Notes: a model not told the origin generated them from the letters alone. A DNA stretch of 64,000 bases from JADJSS01 sp964490845 (GCA_964490845.1 CAZBED010000005.1:124001-188000), one strand, 5' to 3'. Numbered from the stretch's first letter, positions 1 through 9,614 are shown. Program-made: numbers and translations.

Positions 1-1
1 T

Positions 2-1420
2 TGCAAACTGGACAGCATGTTATATTTTATTATTCTCTTACTGTCATTTCTGCTATTCAGAAAACAACAGAAATTACAGCAGGGGTTAATATACATTTTT
101 CTGTTCTTTGCCGTTTCCATTATTTTTCGGAATATTCTTACTGAAGTATTTGTTCCTGCTGAGCCTGAAAAAGCATTAGGTGTATTATTTATGGAAAACC
201 CGATTGTCAGGACAAATCTCTTGACCTATAAAATTGGGCAAAGTGCAATGACTTTATTCTGGTATTTGAAATTCATGCTGATACCCAAAGGGTACTTTTT
301 TTATTTCGGTTATGATACGATACCATTATATACAGCTTCGCATATTATTACGTTGCTTTTAGTTTGTCTTCATTTTTTTCTTCTTTTCTTAGCGACCTAT
401 TTTTTGTACACCAGAAAAAACATATTGATTGGCTTCGGCATATTCTATTTTTATATTTCACTGGCCTACTGTTCAAATCTTTACATACCAGTTGCAGGGA
501 TAGTTGCCGACCGTTATGCTTTCATCGCCTCTGTCGGATTCTGTATTGTTGCAGGGACATTGCTCTTCAAGGTAAGTGAATGTGTTTTTAAATCCTATAG
601 TAGGCCGACAAAGAAAACACCTGACACACCCTTCTCTGATTCTATAAAATTTGTTTTGCCTTTAGTTTTTGTCAGTATTTTTTTCCTGCCATTTGTCTGG
701 GGAAGAAATACTGCATGGAAAAATATGAGTAGCCTGCTCGAAAAAGACATGCCGCATTTAAAAAAATCGTATGAGGCCAACCGGATTGCTACAGCAACCT
801 ATCTGAAACAAGCCCGGATAATGAGCAACCGGGATAGTGCGGTTCAGTTGCTAAATAAGGGATTAAACACTGCACTTCAGGCCAATAAAATTTTCCCGAA
901 TGAAATCTTCATTCTGGAATCCATTGGAATTGCAAACATGAGTCTGGGAAATACCGGCGAGGCATTAAAGGCTTTCCGTAAGGTGCTGCAATTGACCGAT
1001 TCCAGTCTGGTGAGCTGTGACACTTATGGTGATTACCTGCTGAGAAACTACCAGTTTGATTCTGCCGCATATTATTATTATAAAACAATAAAAATTCTGC
1101 CTCAAGACCCGGAAGGTTATTACAAATACAATACCGCATTACTGTATGCCAAAAGATACAACGAAGCCATACAATTCGGTGACAGCATTATCCACAACAA
1201 TCCTGAATTTTATGTAGGATATGAATGTAAGGGTTTTGCTTATTTGAATATGAAAGATACACTCCACGCATCCGATGCATACCAAAAAGCATTTGAACAC
1301 GGGATGCGGTCGGATAATATCGCCTCATTTTTTTATGATTATTTTACCAGACGTAATGCTCCGGATTTTGCAAGGAAATTCACGCCCTATTTGTCCACCA
1401 GAAACAGACTTGTATACTAA
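2..1420 (+). CDS. TMTC-like multi-spanning TPR protein A (5' end outside window)
   Basis: This is the C-terminal part of a membrane protein with TPR repeats. The reading frame is open to the first base of the window: codons before the first ATG at 17 read CKLDS, which aligns with SKLDA and SKLDS inside the two paralogs downstream, so about 180 N-terminal residues lie outside. Hydrophobic segments fill residues 1-240, followed by soluble TPRs (about 255-465). The segment GIVADRYAF resembles the conserved (A)(D/E)R motif of eukaryotic TMTC O-mannosyltransferases (DUF1736 region). The stop overlaps the start of the next gene by one base (TAATG), so the two are probably co-translated. Function as a GT-C glycosyltransferase is inferred from family resemblance only. 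Confidence 0.75.
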   Translation, partial: CKLDSMLYFIILLLSFLLFRKQQKLQQGLIYIFLFFAVSIIFRNILTEVFVPAEPEKALGVLFMENPIVRTNLLTYKIGQSAMTLFWYLKFMLIPKGYFFYFGYDTIPLYTASHIITLLLVCLHFFLLFLATYFLYTRKNILIGFGIFYFYISLAYCSNLYIPVAGIVADRYAFIASVGFCIVAGTLLFKVSECVFKSYSRPTKKTPDTPFSDSIKFVLPLVFVSIFFLPFVWGRNTAWKNMSSLLEKDMPHLKKSYEANRIATATYLKQARIMSNRDSAVQLLNKGLNTALQANKIFPNEIFILESIGIANMSLGNTGEALKAFRKVLQLTDSSLVSCDTYGDYLLRNYQFDSAAYYYYKTIKILPQDPEGYYKYNTALLYAKRYNEAIQFGDSIIHNNPEFYVGYECKGFAYLNMKDTLHASDAYQKAFEHGMRSDNIASFFYDYFTRRNAPDFARKFTPYLSTRNRLVY

Positions 1421-3279
1421 TGGCGAATAAAAAAAAACATCAGGCTAATAATACTCCATCATCTGAAAGCAGCAGGATAAAGAAAGATTTTACTACGGAT
1501 CAATCCGCATTTTTATACAACCACACTATTCACTATACATTGTTTTTTGTACTTACATTTTGTCTGTACGGATGGACCTATGTATTTGACTATGGATTCT
1601 CCGACCAGTATGTGCTAAACGCGTTAAACAATCTCGATACAACTTTTGACGGCTTCCTGCATATTTTCAAACAAACCTATGCCGGCACTGATTACAGGCC
1701 GGTGACAGTATTGTCATTTTGGTTAGAGAAATTGTTATTCCGTCATGCCAATCCGCATATTTCCCATCTGGCAAACGTACTGCTGCTGGCAGTTATTTTA
1801 ATTAAATTATATGACTTAATTATTTTATCAAAATTTTATGACAACGAAAAAAAATTAAGGATTTTAGCCATACTAACCGCTTTATTTTTCATGATTCATC
1901 CCAATCACGTAAGTGTGGTAGCCAATATTAAAAGCAGGGATAATTTACTCAGTATGCTGTTTGGCCTGTTAGCCTGCCGGCAAGTTATCCTGATAGTTGA
2001 CTTAAAGCAATACATAAGAATAGTGTATGCGGTTTTATATTTCCTTTTAGCCTCCTTTTCAAAACTGGATTCAAGCGCTTTTATTGTCATAGCTGTATTA
2101 ATATTAGTTTTCTTTCGCAAATATGACATTAAGACTTTCATAAAATATGCAGTAATCATCTTTATAATTTTGCTTCTCGCTTCTGCTTTCAGAAACTTGT
2201 TTCTAATGTTACCTGAACAGGATTTAAATGCCGTTCATGTTCAGTTTGATAAAAACCCGATTGTTGGCAATGATACTTTCATCAACAGGATTTCATTATC
2301 CCTCACCTCTTTATACTACTACCTGAAGTTTTTATTTATCCCCTGGGGATATCACTTTATATTCGGATACAATCAGATTCCAATAAACGGCATATTTTCC
2401 ATAGAAAACTGCATTACATTAATTGCAATGACTGCATTCTTTATATTATCCGTGCTTCAGTACAAAAAAAACAAACTCTATTTATTTTCCTTATTATTTT
2501 ATATTTTTTCCATCGCATTCGCGTTAAATCTGCTCACAACGATAGTAGGTATAGTTACAGACCGGCATAATTTCATACCATCCGTTGCCTTTTGCCTGGC
2601 ATTATCCGCATTGCTCATAGATACTTATAATGCTAATAGTTTGGCTGTTTTCAAAAGGCCGGTATTGCTCATACTCGTTCTAGTATTTACGTTTTTTACT
2701 ATCTCCCGGACTAAAGACTGGAAAAATAATTTCACCTTAATAGAACATGATTTGCCTTACCTGACGGAGTCTGTAAATGCGTACAGAATAGCAGCTGCGA
2801 CATATTGTAATGAAGCTTTGTCGGAAGAGATGAAACCCGGCTACGACAGAAACCATACCGACCAGTTGATAAAAACGGCCGAACAATATGCCATAAAAGG
2901 GCTTGAAATATATGAGCCTGTTGTAGAATTATGGGAAATAAGAGGACTCTGTTCGTTTTATAAGCAAGATTTCCCGTCGGCCTTGCATTATTTCCTGAAA
3001 TGCAGGGATGTGGACTCCAGTTATCTGGGTGCTATTAATTATATTGGTTTCACTTACTGGAAGCTGAACAACACAGATTCTGCCGCATATTACTTTAATC
3101 ATGTAATGAAAAGGGAGCATTTCTTTGGCTACTCTGCTAATAATATGGTAGATATGCTGATAGCCAATAACAAAAAACATGAAGCAGACAGTTTGCTGAA
3201 CGAACTGAAAAAACGTTATCCGGAAGACAAGTGGCTGAACCGGAAAATGCTTGAAGTGAATCAGGGCAAATACTACTGA
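1420..3279 (+). CDS. TMTC-like multi-spanning TPR protein B
   Basis: A 619-residue paralog of its neighbours. The N-terminus is polar and cytoplasmic (about 35 residues, Lys/Ser rich), followed by around ten hydrophobic segments up to residue 430 and TPR-like helices to the end. Motifs shared with TMTC proteins are TDYRPVT (about residue 89), FMIHPNHVSVV followed by KSRDNLLS, and GIVTDRHNF. The first loop has acidic residues (FDYGFSD), where GT-C enzymes carry catalytic acids. It is translationally coupled to protein A by a one-base overlap. I infer an envelope glycosyltransferase using a polyprenyl-phosphate sugar; a scaffold role through the TPRs is possible as well. Confidence 0.75.
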   Translation: MANKKKHQANNTPSSESSRIKKDFTTDQSAFLYNHTIHYTLFFVLTFCLYGWTYVFDYGFSDQYVLNALNNLDTTFDGFLHIFKQTYAGTDYRPVTVLSFWLEKLLFRHANPHISHLANVLLLAVILIKLYDLIILSKFYDNEKKLRILAILTALFFMIHPNHVSVVANIKSRDNLLSMLFGLLACRQVILIVDLKQYIRIVYAVLYFLLASFSKLDSSAFIVIAVLILVFFRKYDIKTFIKYAVIIFIILLLASAFRNLFLMLPEQDLNAVHVQFDKNPIVGNDTFINRISLSLTSLYYYLKFLFIPWGYHFIFGYNQIPINGIFSIENCITLIAMTAFFILSVLQYKKNKLYLFSLLFYIFSIAFALNLLTTIVGIVTDRHNFIPSVAFCLALSALLIDTYNANSLAVFKRPVLLILVLVFTFFTISRTKDWKNNFTLIEHDLPYLTESVNAYRIAAATYCNEALSEEMKPGYDRNHTDQLIKTAEQYAIKGLEIYEPVVELWEIRGLCSFYKQDFPSALHYFLKCRDVDSSYLGAINYIGFTYWKLNNTDSAAYYFNHVMKREHFFGYSANNMVDMLIANNKKHEADSLLNELKKRYPEDKWLNRKMLEVNQGKYY

Positions 3280-3281
3280 AC

Positions 3282-4157
3282 TTAGTGGAAGGTAAGGATA
3301 TTCTGTTCCTTGTTAAAAGCTGTTTTTGTCAACCCGTATTCCTTGCACTTTTGGTCAAAATGCTTTAAGGTCTGCTTGTCATACAGATTATCACCGGCAT
3401 TGATAAACTCTATATTTGGAAGTGAGAAGATACAATCCGGCAAGGTTTTCAACTTATTCCCTAAAACAGCCAGATAATATAATTTTGAAGTGTTGCAGAT
3501 AGAGGGATTAATGGTTTCCAACTGATTATTAGCGAATCCGATATAGTTTATCTCGGGCAATTGCAGCAGTGCATCGGGAATATTTTTCAATCTGTTAAAA
3601 TGAAAAATCACTTTATCGAGTTGTTTTAATTTTGATATATCTTCCGGTATATCGGACAAATTCCCTTCAAACATAATCAGTTTTCTCAGGCGGCTCAATT
3701 CAAAAACCGCTGGAGGTATGCTATGAAAAGTAAACTGGGAAATATCCAGATATTCTAAATTGGAGAGGAGTTTGAGCAAATCGGAAATAGTATCGAGGCA
3801 ATTATTATTTATGGTCAGAATCCGTAAATCCGGTAAAAAAAAGACCGGCTGTGGAATAGTGCTGAATTTATTATAATTTAAATTCAACGATCTCAGTGAA
3901 CTGAGTTCATTGAACCAAACGGGCAACGAGGAAAGCTGATTATTAGACAAATCCAGCATTTCTAAATTAGAAAACGAAAGTAAGTCTTCCGGAACCTCTT
4001 TTAATTGCTGGTTACTTAAATATAGTTTCGATACCTGAGAAGGGTTTTTTAGCGCCATATTCAGATTGTAATAAACACCATCCTCTCGCTGCCCAAAGGA
4101 AACCGCTGGGATAATAAGCATCAAGGAATAAAAATATAATCTAATGAAAATTGGCAT
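3282..4157 (-). CDS. Secreted leucine-rich-repeat protein
   Basis: A 291-residue protein with a signal peptide (residues 1-22, ending VSFGQ) and about nine leucine-rich repeats with a period near 23 residues, for example LEMLDLSNNQLSSLP and LRSLNLNYNKFSTIP. It is exported and probably acts as a protein-binding scaffold on the cell surface or in the periplasm. No catalytic domain and no type IX sorting domain are visible. It lies in reverse orientation between TMTC-like genes B and C, only two bases from the end of B, so it looks inserted into what may once have been a continuous array. The ATG at 4157 fits the signal peptide. Confidence 0.85.
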   Translation of the reverse strand: MPIFIRLYFYSLMLIIPAVSFGQREDGVYYNLNMALKNPSQVSKLYLSNQQLKEVPEDLLSFSNLEMLDLSNNQLSSLPVWFNELSSLRSLNLNYNKFSTIPQPVFFLPDLRILTINNNCLDTISDLLKLLSNLEYLDISQFTFHSIPPAVFELSRLRKLIMFEGNLSDIPEDISKLKQLDKVIFHFNRLKNIPDALLQLPEINYIGFANNQLETINPSICNTSKLYYLAVLGNKLKTLPDCIFSLPNIEFINAGDNLYDKQTLKHFDQKCKEYGLTKTAFNKEQNILTFH

Positions 4158-4322
4158 ATAATCGATTCTTCAAAAAGCGTGCTAAAAATAAATCCGAAGA
4201 CATCCGGATAAAAGTAATGAAATATCCCGAAAAATGGAAAGTAAGCCCTATTTACCACTAACAATATCACCGTTGGCGAGTTCTAAAGTAAAAATTTATG
4301 TATATTAACGCCACATTCTGAA

Positions 4323-4330
4323 TACTTTTG
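4323..4330 (+). promoter_or_regulatory. -7 element (TACTTTTG) for TMTC-like gene C
   Basis: Exact match to the Bacteroidota -7 consensus TAnnTTTG, 17 bases upstream of the ATG at 4348. No clear -33 TTG is visible at the usual spacing. Confidence 0.45.
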
Positions 4331-4347
4331 TACTTTAATTAAACGGC

Positions 4348-6273
4348 ATGATTTCATTTTTCAATAAATCAAAATTTTACTTTCTATTTATTATTACTGC
4401 ATTTGTTTTCTACGGTTCTGCCATCGAAAACGATTTTAATCTTGACGACAGGTATATTTTTGAAAACATACCTCCGAAAGAAAGCGGGTATAAAGAAACT
4501 TTTTCGGTCTTTACCAAACGATTTAATACTGTTGACTACAGGCCTGTAGCCATGTTCACTTTCGCGCTTGAGCAACAAATTTTCGGGGAGATAATCCCTG
4601 CGGTTTCCCATTTTATCAATATAATCCTGTTGGTGCTCTTATCTTTTGCACTGTATTCCACCTTAAAAAAACTTCCTGTAAAACATATTGAATCAATTGC
4701 GCTTATCGCCACTTTATTATTCATTGCACATCCGGTGCATAATGGTGTCGTATGCAGTTTAAAAAGCAGGGATGGCCTGTTTAGTATGCTATTTGTTACA
4801 CTATCATTCAGACAATTTATTTTATACCGGCACAATCCTAAAACTTTAAATATATTTCTGGGAATTCTTTACTTCACGCTGGCATTAAGCTCCAAGTTAG
4901 ACGCTCTCAGTTTGATTTTTATTATCCCGTTAGCAAACAGTATCCTGTATCATAAAAACTGGAAGAACTCTCTTTTATTATTATTCCTTTTATCGCTTGC
5001 TCAATATATATTAAGGGACATGTTGCTTGACCGTTTTATTCCTGTAGATAAGAATTTTGTGAGCACCGGCCTTTTTACCGAAAACCCAATATACGTTGAC
5101 AATACGCTAATGAACATATTGGGGCAGGCGGTCAGCACTTATTTTTATTATCTGAAATTTATGTTCATCCCCAAAGGATATTATTTTTATTTCGGTTTCA
5201 ATGAAATACCACTCCGTCCGCTTTATCATCCGGTTGTTTTACTGGAACTCATCGTTATTTTGCTGCCACTGTTTCTTGCTTTGTACTTGTACAAAAAAAA
5301 CAAGGCATTTACCTTCGGTATATTATTCTTTTATGCCAATCTGATATACTGCTCCAATATAATTACTCCGGTTCAGGGAATCATTGCAGACCGTTATGTT
5401 TTCATGGCATCGCTGGGCATCTTTATCAGCACAGGGGCAATACTGATTCAGCTGGTTCACTCGGGTAAATTTCTGCATTTCATCCGAAAATTAAAACTAA
5501 AAAACATAAGCCCTAATACCATTGCATTACTGATTACCGCATTTTTGGTATTAGGTTACTTACCTTTTGTTCATAGCAGAAACAAAGCCTGGAAGGATAT
5601 ACTTACCCTTTTCGAAACAGACCTGCCACACCTCAAAAACTCATTCGAAGCTAATCGTATCGCGTCTACTACCTACGTAAAACGTGCTATGAATACACCG
5701 ACTCCTTCAGAACAGGCCGATTTATTCTTAAAGTCGCTGCAATATGCCAAACAAGCGAATAAGGTTTATAACAAAAACATTTTAGTCAATGAAACAATCG
5801 GACTCTCCTATTACGGTTTGGGTAAAATCTCTGAGGCTGAAAAACAATTCACAACTACCATCAGAAAATTTGACACATCAACGGTAAGCTGGGATCTGCT
5901 CGGCGATATCAAATTTAAAAGAGGCAAATATGATTCTGCTGCGTTTTGTTACGGCAATGTACTTCGTGTTGCACCTGATAACAATTCAGTTTATTACAAG
6001 TATCCGAATGCGCTGCAACTGGCGGGGCAGAAAGACAGTGCTTTCAACTTCTTAATTCAGCTTGCTAAAGAATACCCCAACTGGTACACACCGTATGAGA
6101 GTGTGAGCTATCTCTATTTTAATCAGGGCGATACCTTACTGGGATTGAAGTACCTTGTGGTATCTTTTGAAAAAGGCCTCAGAAGCAAGGGCACATATGA
6201 TGCCACTAAAGATTTGCTCATTCAGAAAAAACAACAACTATTACTGGACAGGCTTAACAAAATCAGCTGGTAA
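4348..6273 (+). CDS. TMTC-like multi-spanning TPR protein C
   Basis: The complete representative of the three paralogs, 641 residues. A first transmembrane helix (residues 10-25) is followed by a loop with NDFNLDD, a candidate GT-C acidic motif. VDYRPVAMFTF, FIAHPVHNGVV with KSRDGLFSMLF, and GIIADRYVF match the conserved positions of TMTC/DUF1736 proteins. About ten membrane segments run to residue 420, then TPRs fill residues 430-640 (for example GKISEAEKQF and GKYDSAAFCYGNVLRVAPD). It has its own promoter-like element. The 3' end overlaps the convergent HTTM gene by 33 bases. The substrate cannot be read from the sequence; protein O-mannosylation is the analogy with the eukaryotic family. 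Confidence 0.78.
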   Translation: MISFFNKSKFYFLFIITAFVFYGSAIENDFNLDDRYIFENIPPKESGYKETFSVFTKRFNTVDYRPVAMFTFALEQQIFGEIIPAVSHFINIILLVLLSFALYSTLKKLPVKHIESIALIATLLFIAHPVHNGVVCSLKSRDGLFSMLFVTLSFRQFILYRHNPKTLNIFLGILYFTLALSSKLDALSLIFIIPLANSILYHKNWKNSLLLLFLLSLAQYILRDMLLDRFIPVDKNFVSTGLFTENPIYVDNTLMNILGQAVSTYFYYLKFMFIPKGYYFYFGFNEIPLRPLYHPVVLLELIVILLPLFLALYLYKKNKAFTFGILFFYANLIYCSNIITPVQGIIADRYVFMASLGIFISTGAILIQLVHSGKFLHFIRKLKLKNISPNTIALLITAFLVLGYLPFVHSRNKAWKDILTLFETDLPHLKNSFEANRIASTTYVKRAMNTPTPSEQADLFLKSLQYAKQANKVYNKNILVNETIGLSYYGLGKISEAEKQFTTTIRKFDTSTVSWDLLGDIKFKRGKYDSAAFCYGNVLRVAPDNNSVYYKYPNALQLAGQKDSAFNFLIQLAKEYPNWYTPYESVSYLYFNQGDTLLGLKYLVVSFEKGLRSKGTYDATKDLLIQKKQQLLLDRLNKISW

Positions 6274-7734
6274 AGCAGTATCAATGTTTTCCAATGCTTT
6301 GTAACCGTATAATTGTTTGGTGATATTTCTGACGGAATTGTCATCATCAGGCTGAATGACATATCTGTACTCGGCCAGATAGTAATTATCATATTTAGTA
6401 CGCGGAATTTTACGGATATTGAGCTGATAAAAATACCAGTACTTCAAAAACACTCTGGTATACCATTTATCATTATTATGCATGGCCCTTGCATAAGACA
6501 AGAGATGCATCTCCATCCCTTTAGGCTGAAAATTAATTTTATATTGGCTAGTAGGTATGATTTCATCTGTAAATAAATCATACAATAATCCATCTTCCCC
6601 TTTATATTCTATACTTATCCAGCCGGCATCCATTATAGGATTGGGGGCAAACATTTTCCAGTTTTGAAACAAAAATGAATTTTCTATAAAAACAGGTATA
6701 TCCATTTTTTTTAGAACAGATGAAGTCACATTCGCCGAAGCTGTATTTCTCCAAACAGAATTTTTAGTAAGAAAAAGTATATTTTTTTCACTAATTACAT
6801 ACAACACAAATACAGTCAAAACATCCAACACAGAGGTTTTTACTTTAGAATACAATGGTTTAATATAATCGGTGCATCGTTGATAGCCCATTCTGTCCCA
6901 GAAAGAAGCCGGCAACAGCAGTGCCGCCGCCGAAAAGCCTGTAATGGAAAAACTACCGACGTCGGTCAGCAAAAATATACTCCCGTGAAAGAATAGTAGG
7001 AAAAGGACCGCCGCATATTTCAAGATATCCTTTGGTGACGGCAGCAGAATGAATAAAGGGAATACCACTTCAAAAACTAATGTGAGATAAGTAAGCGGCC
7101 TGTACACCCAGCTGTTATCAGCAAAAAATGCAGCCATAGCACTGGCATTCCATACATCTGAAGCCATAATCTTTACGGCATAGCCATTCATCCAGGTATC
7201 ACCGTATTTCGCAAGACCGGTACAAAAATAAATCCAGCAAAGCTGCACAACTAAGATTAGAGATACCCATAACGGCACTCTTACCCTGCTTCCATTTTTA
7301 TAAAACGAGAAAAAATTAGTTAACGGTAAAAAACAAGACCAGGTTAACAACTGAAACGTATATTTATCAAATCCGGGGTTGTACCTTGAGAATGCCTGCA
7401 GTAAATTAAAATAAAAAAACAGGAGGAGAAAAGAAATCAATTGTGTATAAAACCCAATCGTAAAAAGTACCGCCAGTAAAATGGAAACCGCCATCCAGCC
7501 ATATGCAAAAAAATCATTTCTGACAAAGTCAAAAATGGAAAAGGCGTCTTTTCCATTCATTTGCTGCATGACCTGAATCGGTATGATGGTATGTTCTCCC
7601 CAAAACTGTGTTGTATAGGAAAACTTTATGAAAAGCAGGTTATACAGGATGCTTACTCCTAAGATGATGCGAAACAAAGAGACTGAACGTCCGTCTAAAC
7701 GCAGGTATTCAAGTTTATGCAAGCATGACTTCAT
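6241..7734 (-). CDS. HTTM (vitamin K-dependent gamma-carboxylase-like) membrane protein
   Basis: A 497-residue protein with the HTTM pattern: an N-terminal LRLDGRSVSLFRI segment before the first membrane helix, several helices up to about residue 330, then a soluble extracytoplasmic part starting at NWKMFAPNP. This tryptophan-rich WxMFxP element is common in bacterial HTTM proteins. Eukaryotic relatives carboxylate glutamates with reduced vitamin K; most bacterial members have no known reaction. It lies 22 bases downstream of a secreted protein gene on the same strand, which may be its partner or substrate. Its stop codon lies inside the end of the convergent TMTC-like gene C. Confidence 0.8.
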   Translation of the reverse strand: MKSCLHKLEYLRLDGRSVSLFRIILGVSILYNLLFIKFSYTTQFWGEHTIIPIQVMQQMNGKDAFSIFDFVRNDFFAYGWMAVSILLAVLFTIGFYTQLISFLLLFFYFNLLQAFSRYNPGFDKYTFQLLTWSCFLPLTNFFSFYKNGSRVRVPLWVSLILVVQLCWIYFCTGLAKYGDTWMNGYAVKIMASDVWNASAMAAFFADNSWVYRPLTYLTLVFEVVFPLFILLPSPKDILKYAAVLFLLFFHGSIFLLTDVGSFSITGFSAAALLLPASFWDRMGYQRCTDYIKPLYSKVKTSVLDVLTVFVLYVISEKNILFLTKNSVWRNTASANVTSSVLKKMDIPVFIENSFLFQNWKMFAPNPIMDAGWISIEYKGEDGLLYDLFTDEIIPTSQYKINFQPKGMEMHLLSYARAMHNNDKWYTRVFLKYWYFYQLNIRKIPRTKYDNYYLAEYRYVIQPDDDNSVRNITKQLYGYKALENIDTALPADFVKPVQ

Positions 7735-7756
7735 CCTGCAATTTACGGGTATTGCC

Positions 7757-8689
7757 TTACAATTTTCTGATTTCTTCTCTCAGTTCGAGTAATGCCCAAA
7801 GTCCATAGAAAGTCGGCTTGAATTTCGCATACTGTCCGTTTACATTATATTCCTGCCAGCCACCGTCGTTTAGCTGAAGTGTAAGAAAATAGACAATATC
7901 TTTTGCGTTATTCTTTAATGTGATATCTTTTCCATACAAGCCCAGTGCGAATAACTCGAGGGAATTAGACAGCGAACGTTCAACCATATTTTTGGGGGTA
8001 ATGGTTGCTGTATCTGTAGCTATTTTATTTAAACTGTATGTCTTATAAAGTTTATTAAATACCTGAGTTTTATATCCGGCTGATTTGTTCTCATTATTTC
8101 CACAATTCCTGTCAAACTCAACGAATGTCCAGTAATATTCCAATTGTATCGATTTTGAGTAATAATCAAAAGATTTGTAAAGCGTATCCAGCATCTTGTT
8201 GGTAATTGAAAAATCATTACAAAAAATGGCTAACCCTGCACGTCCCTGTTTGGTGTACATACTTTGAACAAACAAATTATAAATATCCTTCTTGTCTACA
8301 TTAGAGACACTCTCCCTTACAAAGGCTGTATCTCCTATTATTTTTCCATAAGATCTTGTAAAATGGCCTTTAATATCTTTATCATCAACCATAATAAATG
8401 AGTCAAGTCCAAGCGCAAAATGATTGTTTACACCATTAAATTTGAAAGCAAGCTCAACATCACTGTTATACCTGTTATAGGCTTTCAGCAACTCTTTGGA
8501 TTTGAATATGCATTTATCAATTTTTCGCAGCAGTGAATCTTTTCCGTATTTCTGAATGAACAAGTCTAACGTATCATCTGTAAGTCTGTTAAACTGAATA
8601 ACCGACGGTCTGTATGAAGATATCGTTTCTTCAGCTTTTACGGATAAACAAAACAAGGAAACAAGAAAAAATAAGGTAATAATTCTCAT
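7757..8689 (-). CDS. Secreted protein with toroid-like C-terminus, unknown function
   Basis: A 310-residue exported protein. The start at 8689 is chosen because it gives a clean signal peptide (MRIITLFFLVSLFCLSVKA) and because a -7 element lies just upstream at 8714-8721; the longer frame would need a TTG start upstream of that promoter. The last 70 residues, with GGWQEY and YGLWALLEL, resemble one turn of an alpha/alpha toroid as in terpenoid cyclase or squalene-hopene cyclase-like domains, but the full domain is not present. It is the first gene of a probable two-gene unit with the HTTM protein. I do not recognise a family. Confidence 0.7.
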   Translation of the reverse strand: MRIITLFFLVSLFCLSVKAEETISSYRPSVIQFNRLTDDTLDLFIQKYGKDSLLRKIDKCIFKSKELLKAYNRYNSDVELAFKFNGVNNHFALGLDSFIMVDDKDIKGHFTRSYGKIIGDTAFVRESVSNVDKKDIYNLFVQSMYTKQGRAGLAIFCNDFSITNKMLDTLYKSFDYYSKSIQLEYYWTFVEFDRNCGNNENKSAGYKTQVFNKLYKTYSLNKIATDTATITPKNMVERSLSNSLELFALGLYGKDITLKNNAKDIVYFLTLQLNDGGWQEYNVNGQYAKFKPTFYGLWALLELREEIRKL

Positions 8690-8713
8690 AAACAGATTTT
8701 TATTAAAAGTCGT

Positions 8714-8721
8714 CAAAAATA
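8714..8721 (-). promoter_or_regulatory. -7 element (TATTTTTG) for the secreted protein/HTTM unit
   Basis: TAnnTTTG on the minus strand, 24 bases upstream of the ATG at 8689. It lies downstream of the alternative TTG start and so supports the shorter protein. Confidence 0.45.
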
Positions 8722-8830
8722 CTAATTTATTGTAACCTGTTAACAATTTTTATGCCACATTTAACAGATTCTTTTAAACTGCCGGTTTACGGACAGATGC
8801 GACAGAATATAAAATATGAATCAAACATAG

Positions 8831-8838
8831 TATCTTTG
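8831..8838 (+). promoter_or_regulatory. -7 element (TATCTTTG) directly before the DUF4184 gene
   Basis: Exact TAnnTTTG ending five bases before the ATG at 8844. Initiation at the usual distance would place the transcript start at or next to the start codon, so the mRNA may be leaderless. Confidence 0.5.
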
Positions 8839-8843
8839 GTATA

Positions 8844-9614
8844 ATGCCTTTCACTTTTGCACATACCGGGTACATATTGCCTGTGAAAAAGAAATGGACG
8901 TCCTATTTTTCAACCTCCGGGCTCGTATTTGGCAGTCTGGCACCTGATTACGATATACTGTTCAGGTTCTCTGAAAACAGATTTCACCTGTTTCAGTATG
9001 ATTTATTTTCCATTTTTTTTTATATCTATCCATTAGCCCTGCTCAGTATCATTTTTTTTCATTTATGCTGTCAGGTAATCCTTTCAGAGAACCTCCCCTT
9101 TTTTGTACGCGATAAAATGTCTTCGTTTTTATCAATTGATATAGCTTCTGAATTGAAAAGGCATTTTATTAAGATTTCATTCTCTATTATTTTTGCCATC
9201 TTTTTACATTTATTGTTAGATATGCTTTGTCATTTTTTGGATGCCTGGAGCGTAAAAATGCTAGTATTGACCCTCACCAGAAACATACAAACAGCAAATA
9301 TTTTTTACGGACTTGCCATTTATGCATTACCTGTTCTTTTTTCACTGTATGGATTTTATCTGCTTTGGAAATATGTGGCAGATGAACGACCAATGATTAC
9401 TGACTTTAGCATCACAAAGAAACAATTCACCTTTTGGATATTGGTCTTCCTGCTGGCTGTGGGCATCAGTATTTTAAAGTTCTATATCTTTCAGCTGCAA
9501 GAGGATGGTTTTCTGGCAGATCAGTTGATTATTTCACTTACCTCTTCAGTAATGCTTTCCTTCTATCTCGTTTGTATTGGTTACCTTTTTGCTAAAAAAA
9601 TAAATCGTTCCTAA
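8844..9614 (+). CDS. DUF4184 family membrane protein
   Basis: A 256-residue membrane protein. The N-terminus MPFTFAHTGYILPVKK followed by GLVFGSLAPDYDILFRF is the hallmark of DUF4184 proteins. It has about six hydrophobic segments and a His/Asp-rich pair of helices (HLLLDMLCHFLDAW), which recalls the metal-binding histidines of membrane hydrolases of the YdjM/phospholipase C-zinc type. No reaction is established for the family. It is ten bases upstream of a GT32 glycosyltransferase gene and probably shares its transcript, so a role in envelope lipid or glycan handling is plausible. Confidence 0.8.
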   Translation: MPFTFAHTGYILPVKKKWTSYFSTSGLVFGSLAPDYDILFRFSENRFHLFQYDLFSIFFYIYPLALLSIIFFHLCCQVILSENLPFFVRDKMSSFLSIDIASELKRHFIKISFSIIFAIFLHLLLDMLCHFLDAWSVKMLVLTLTRNIQTANIFYGLAIYALPVLFSLYGFYLLWKYVADERPMITDFSITKKQFTFWILVFLLAVGISILKFYIFQLQEDGFLADQLIISLTSSVMLSFYLVCIGYLFAKKINRS

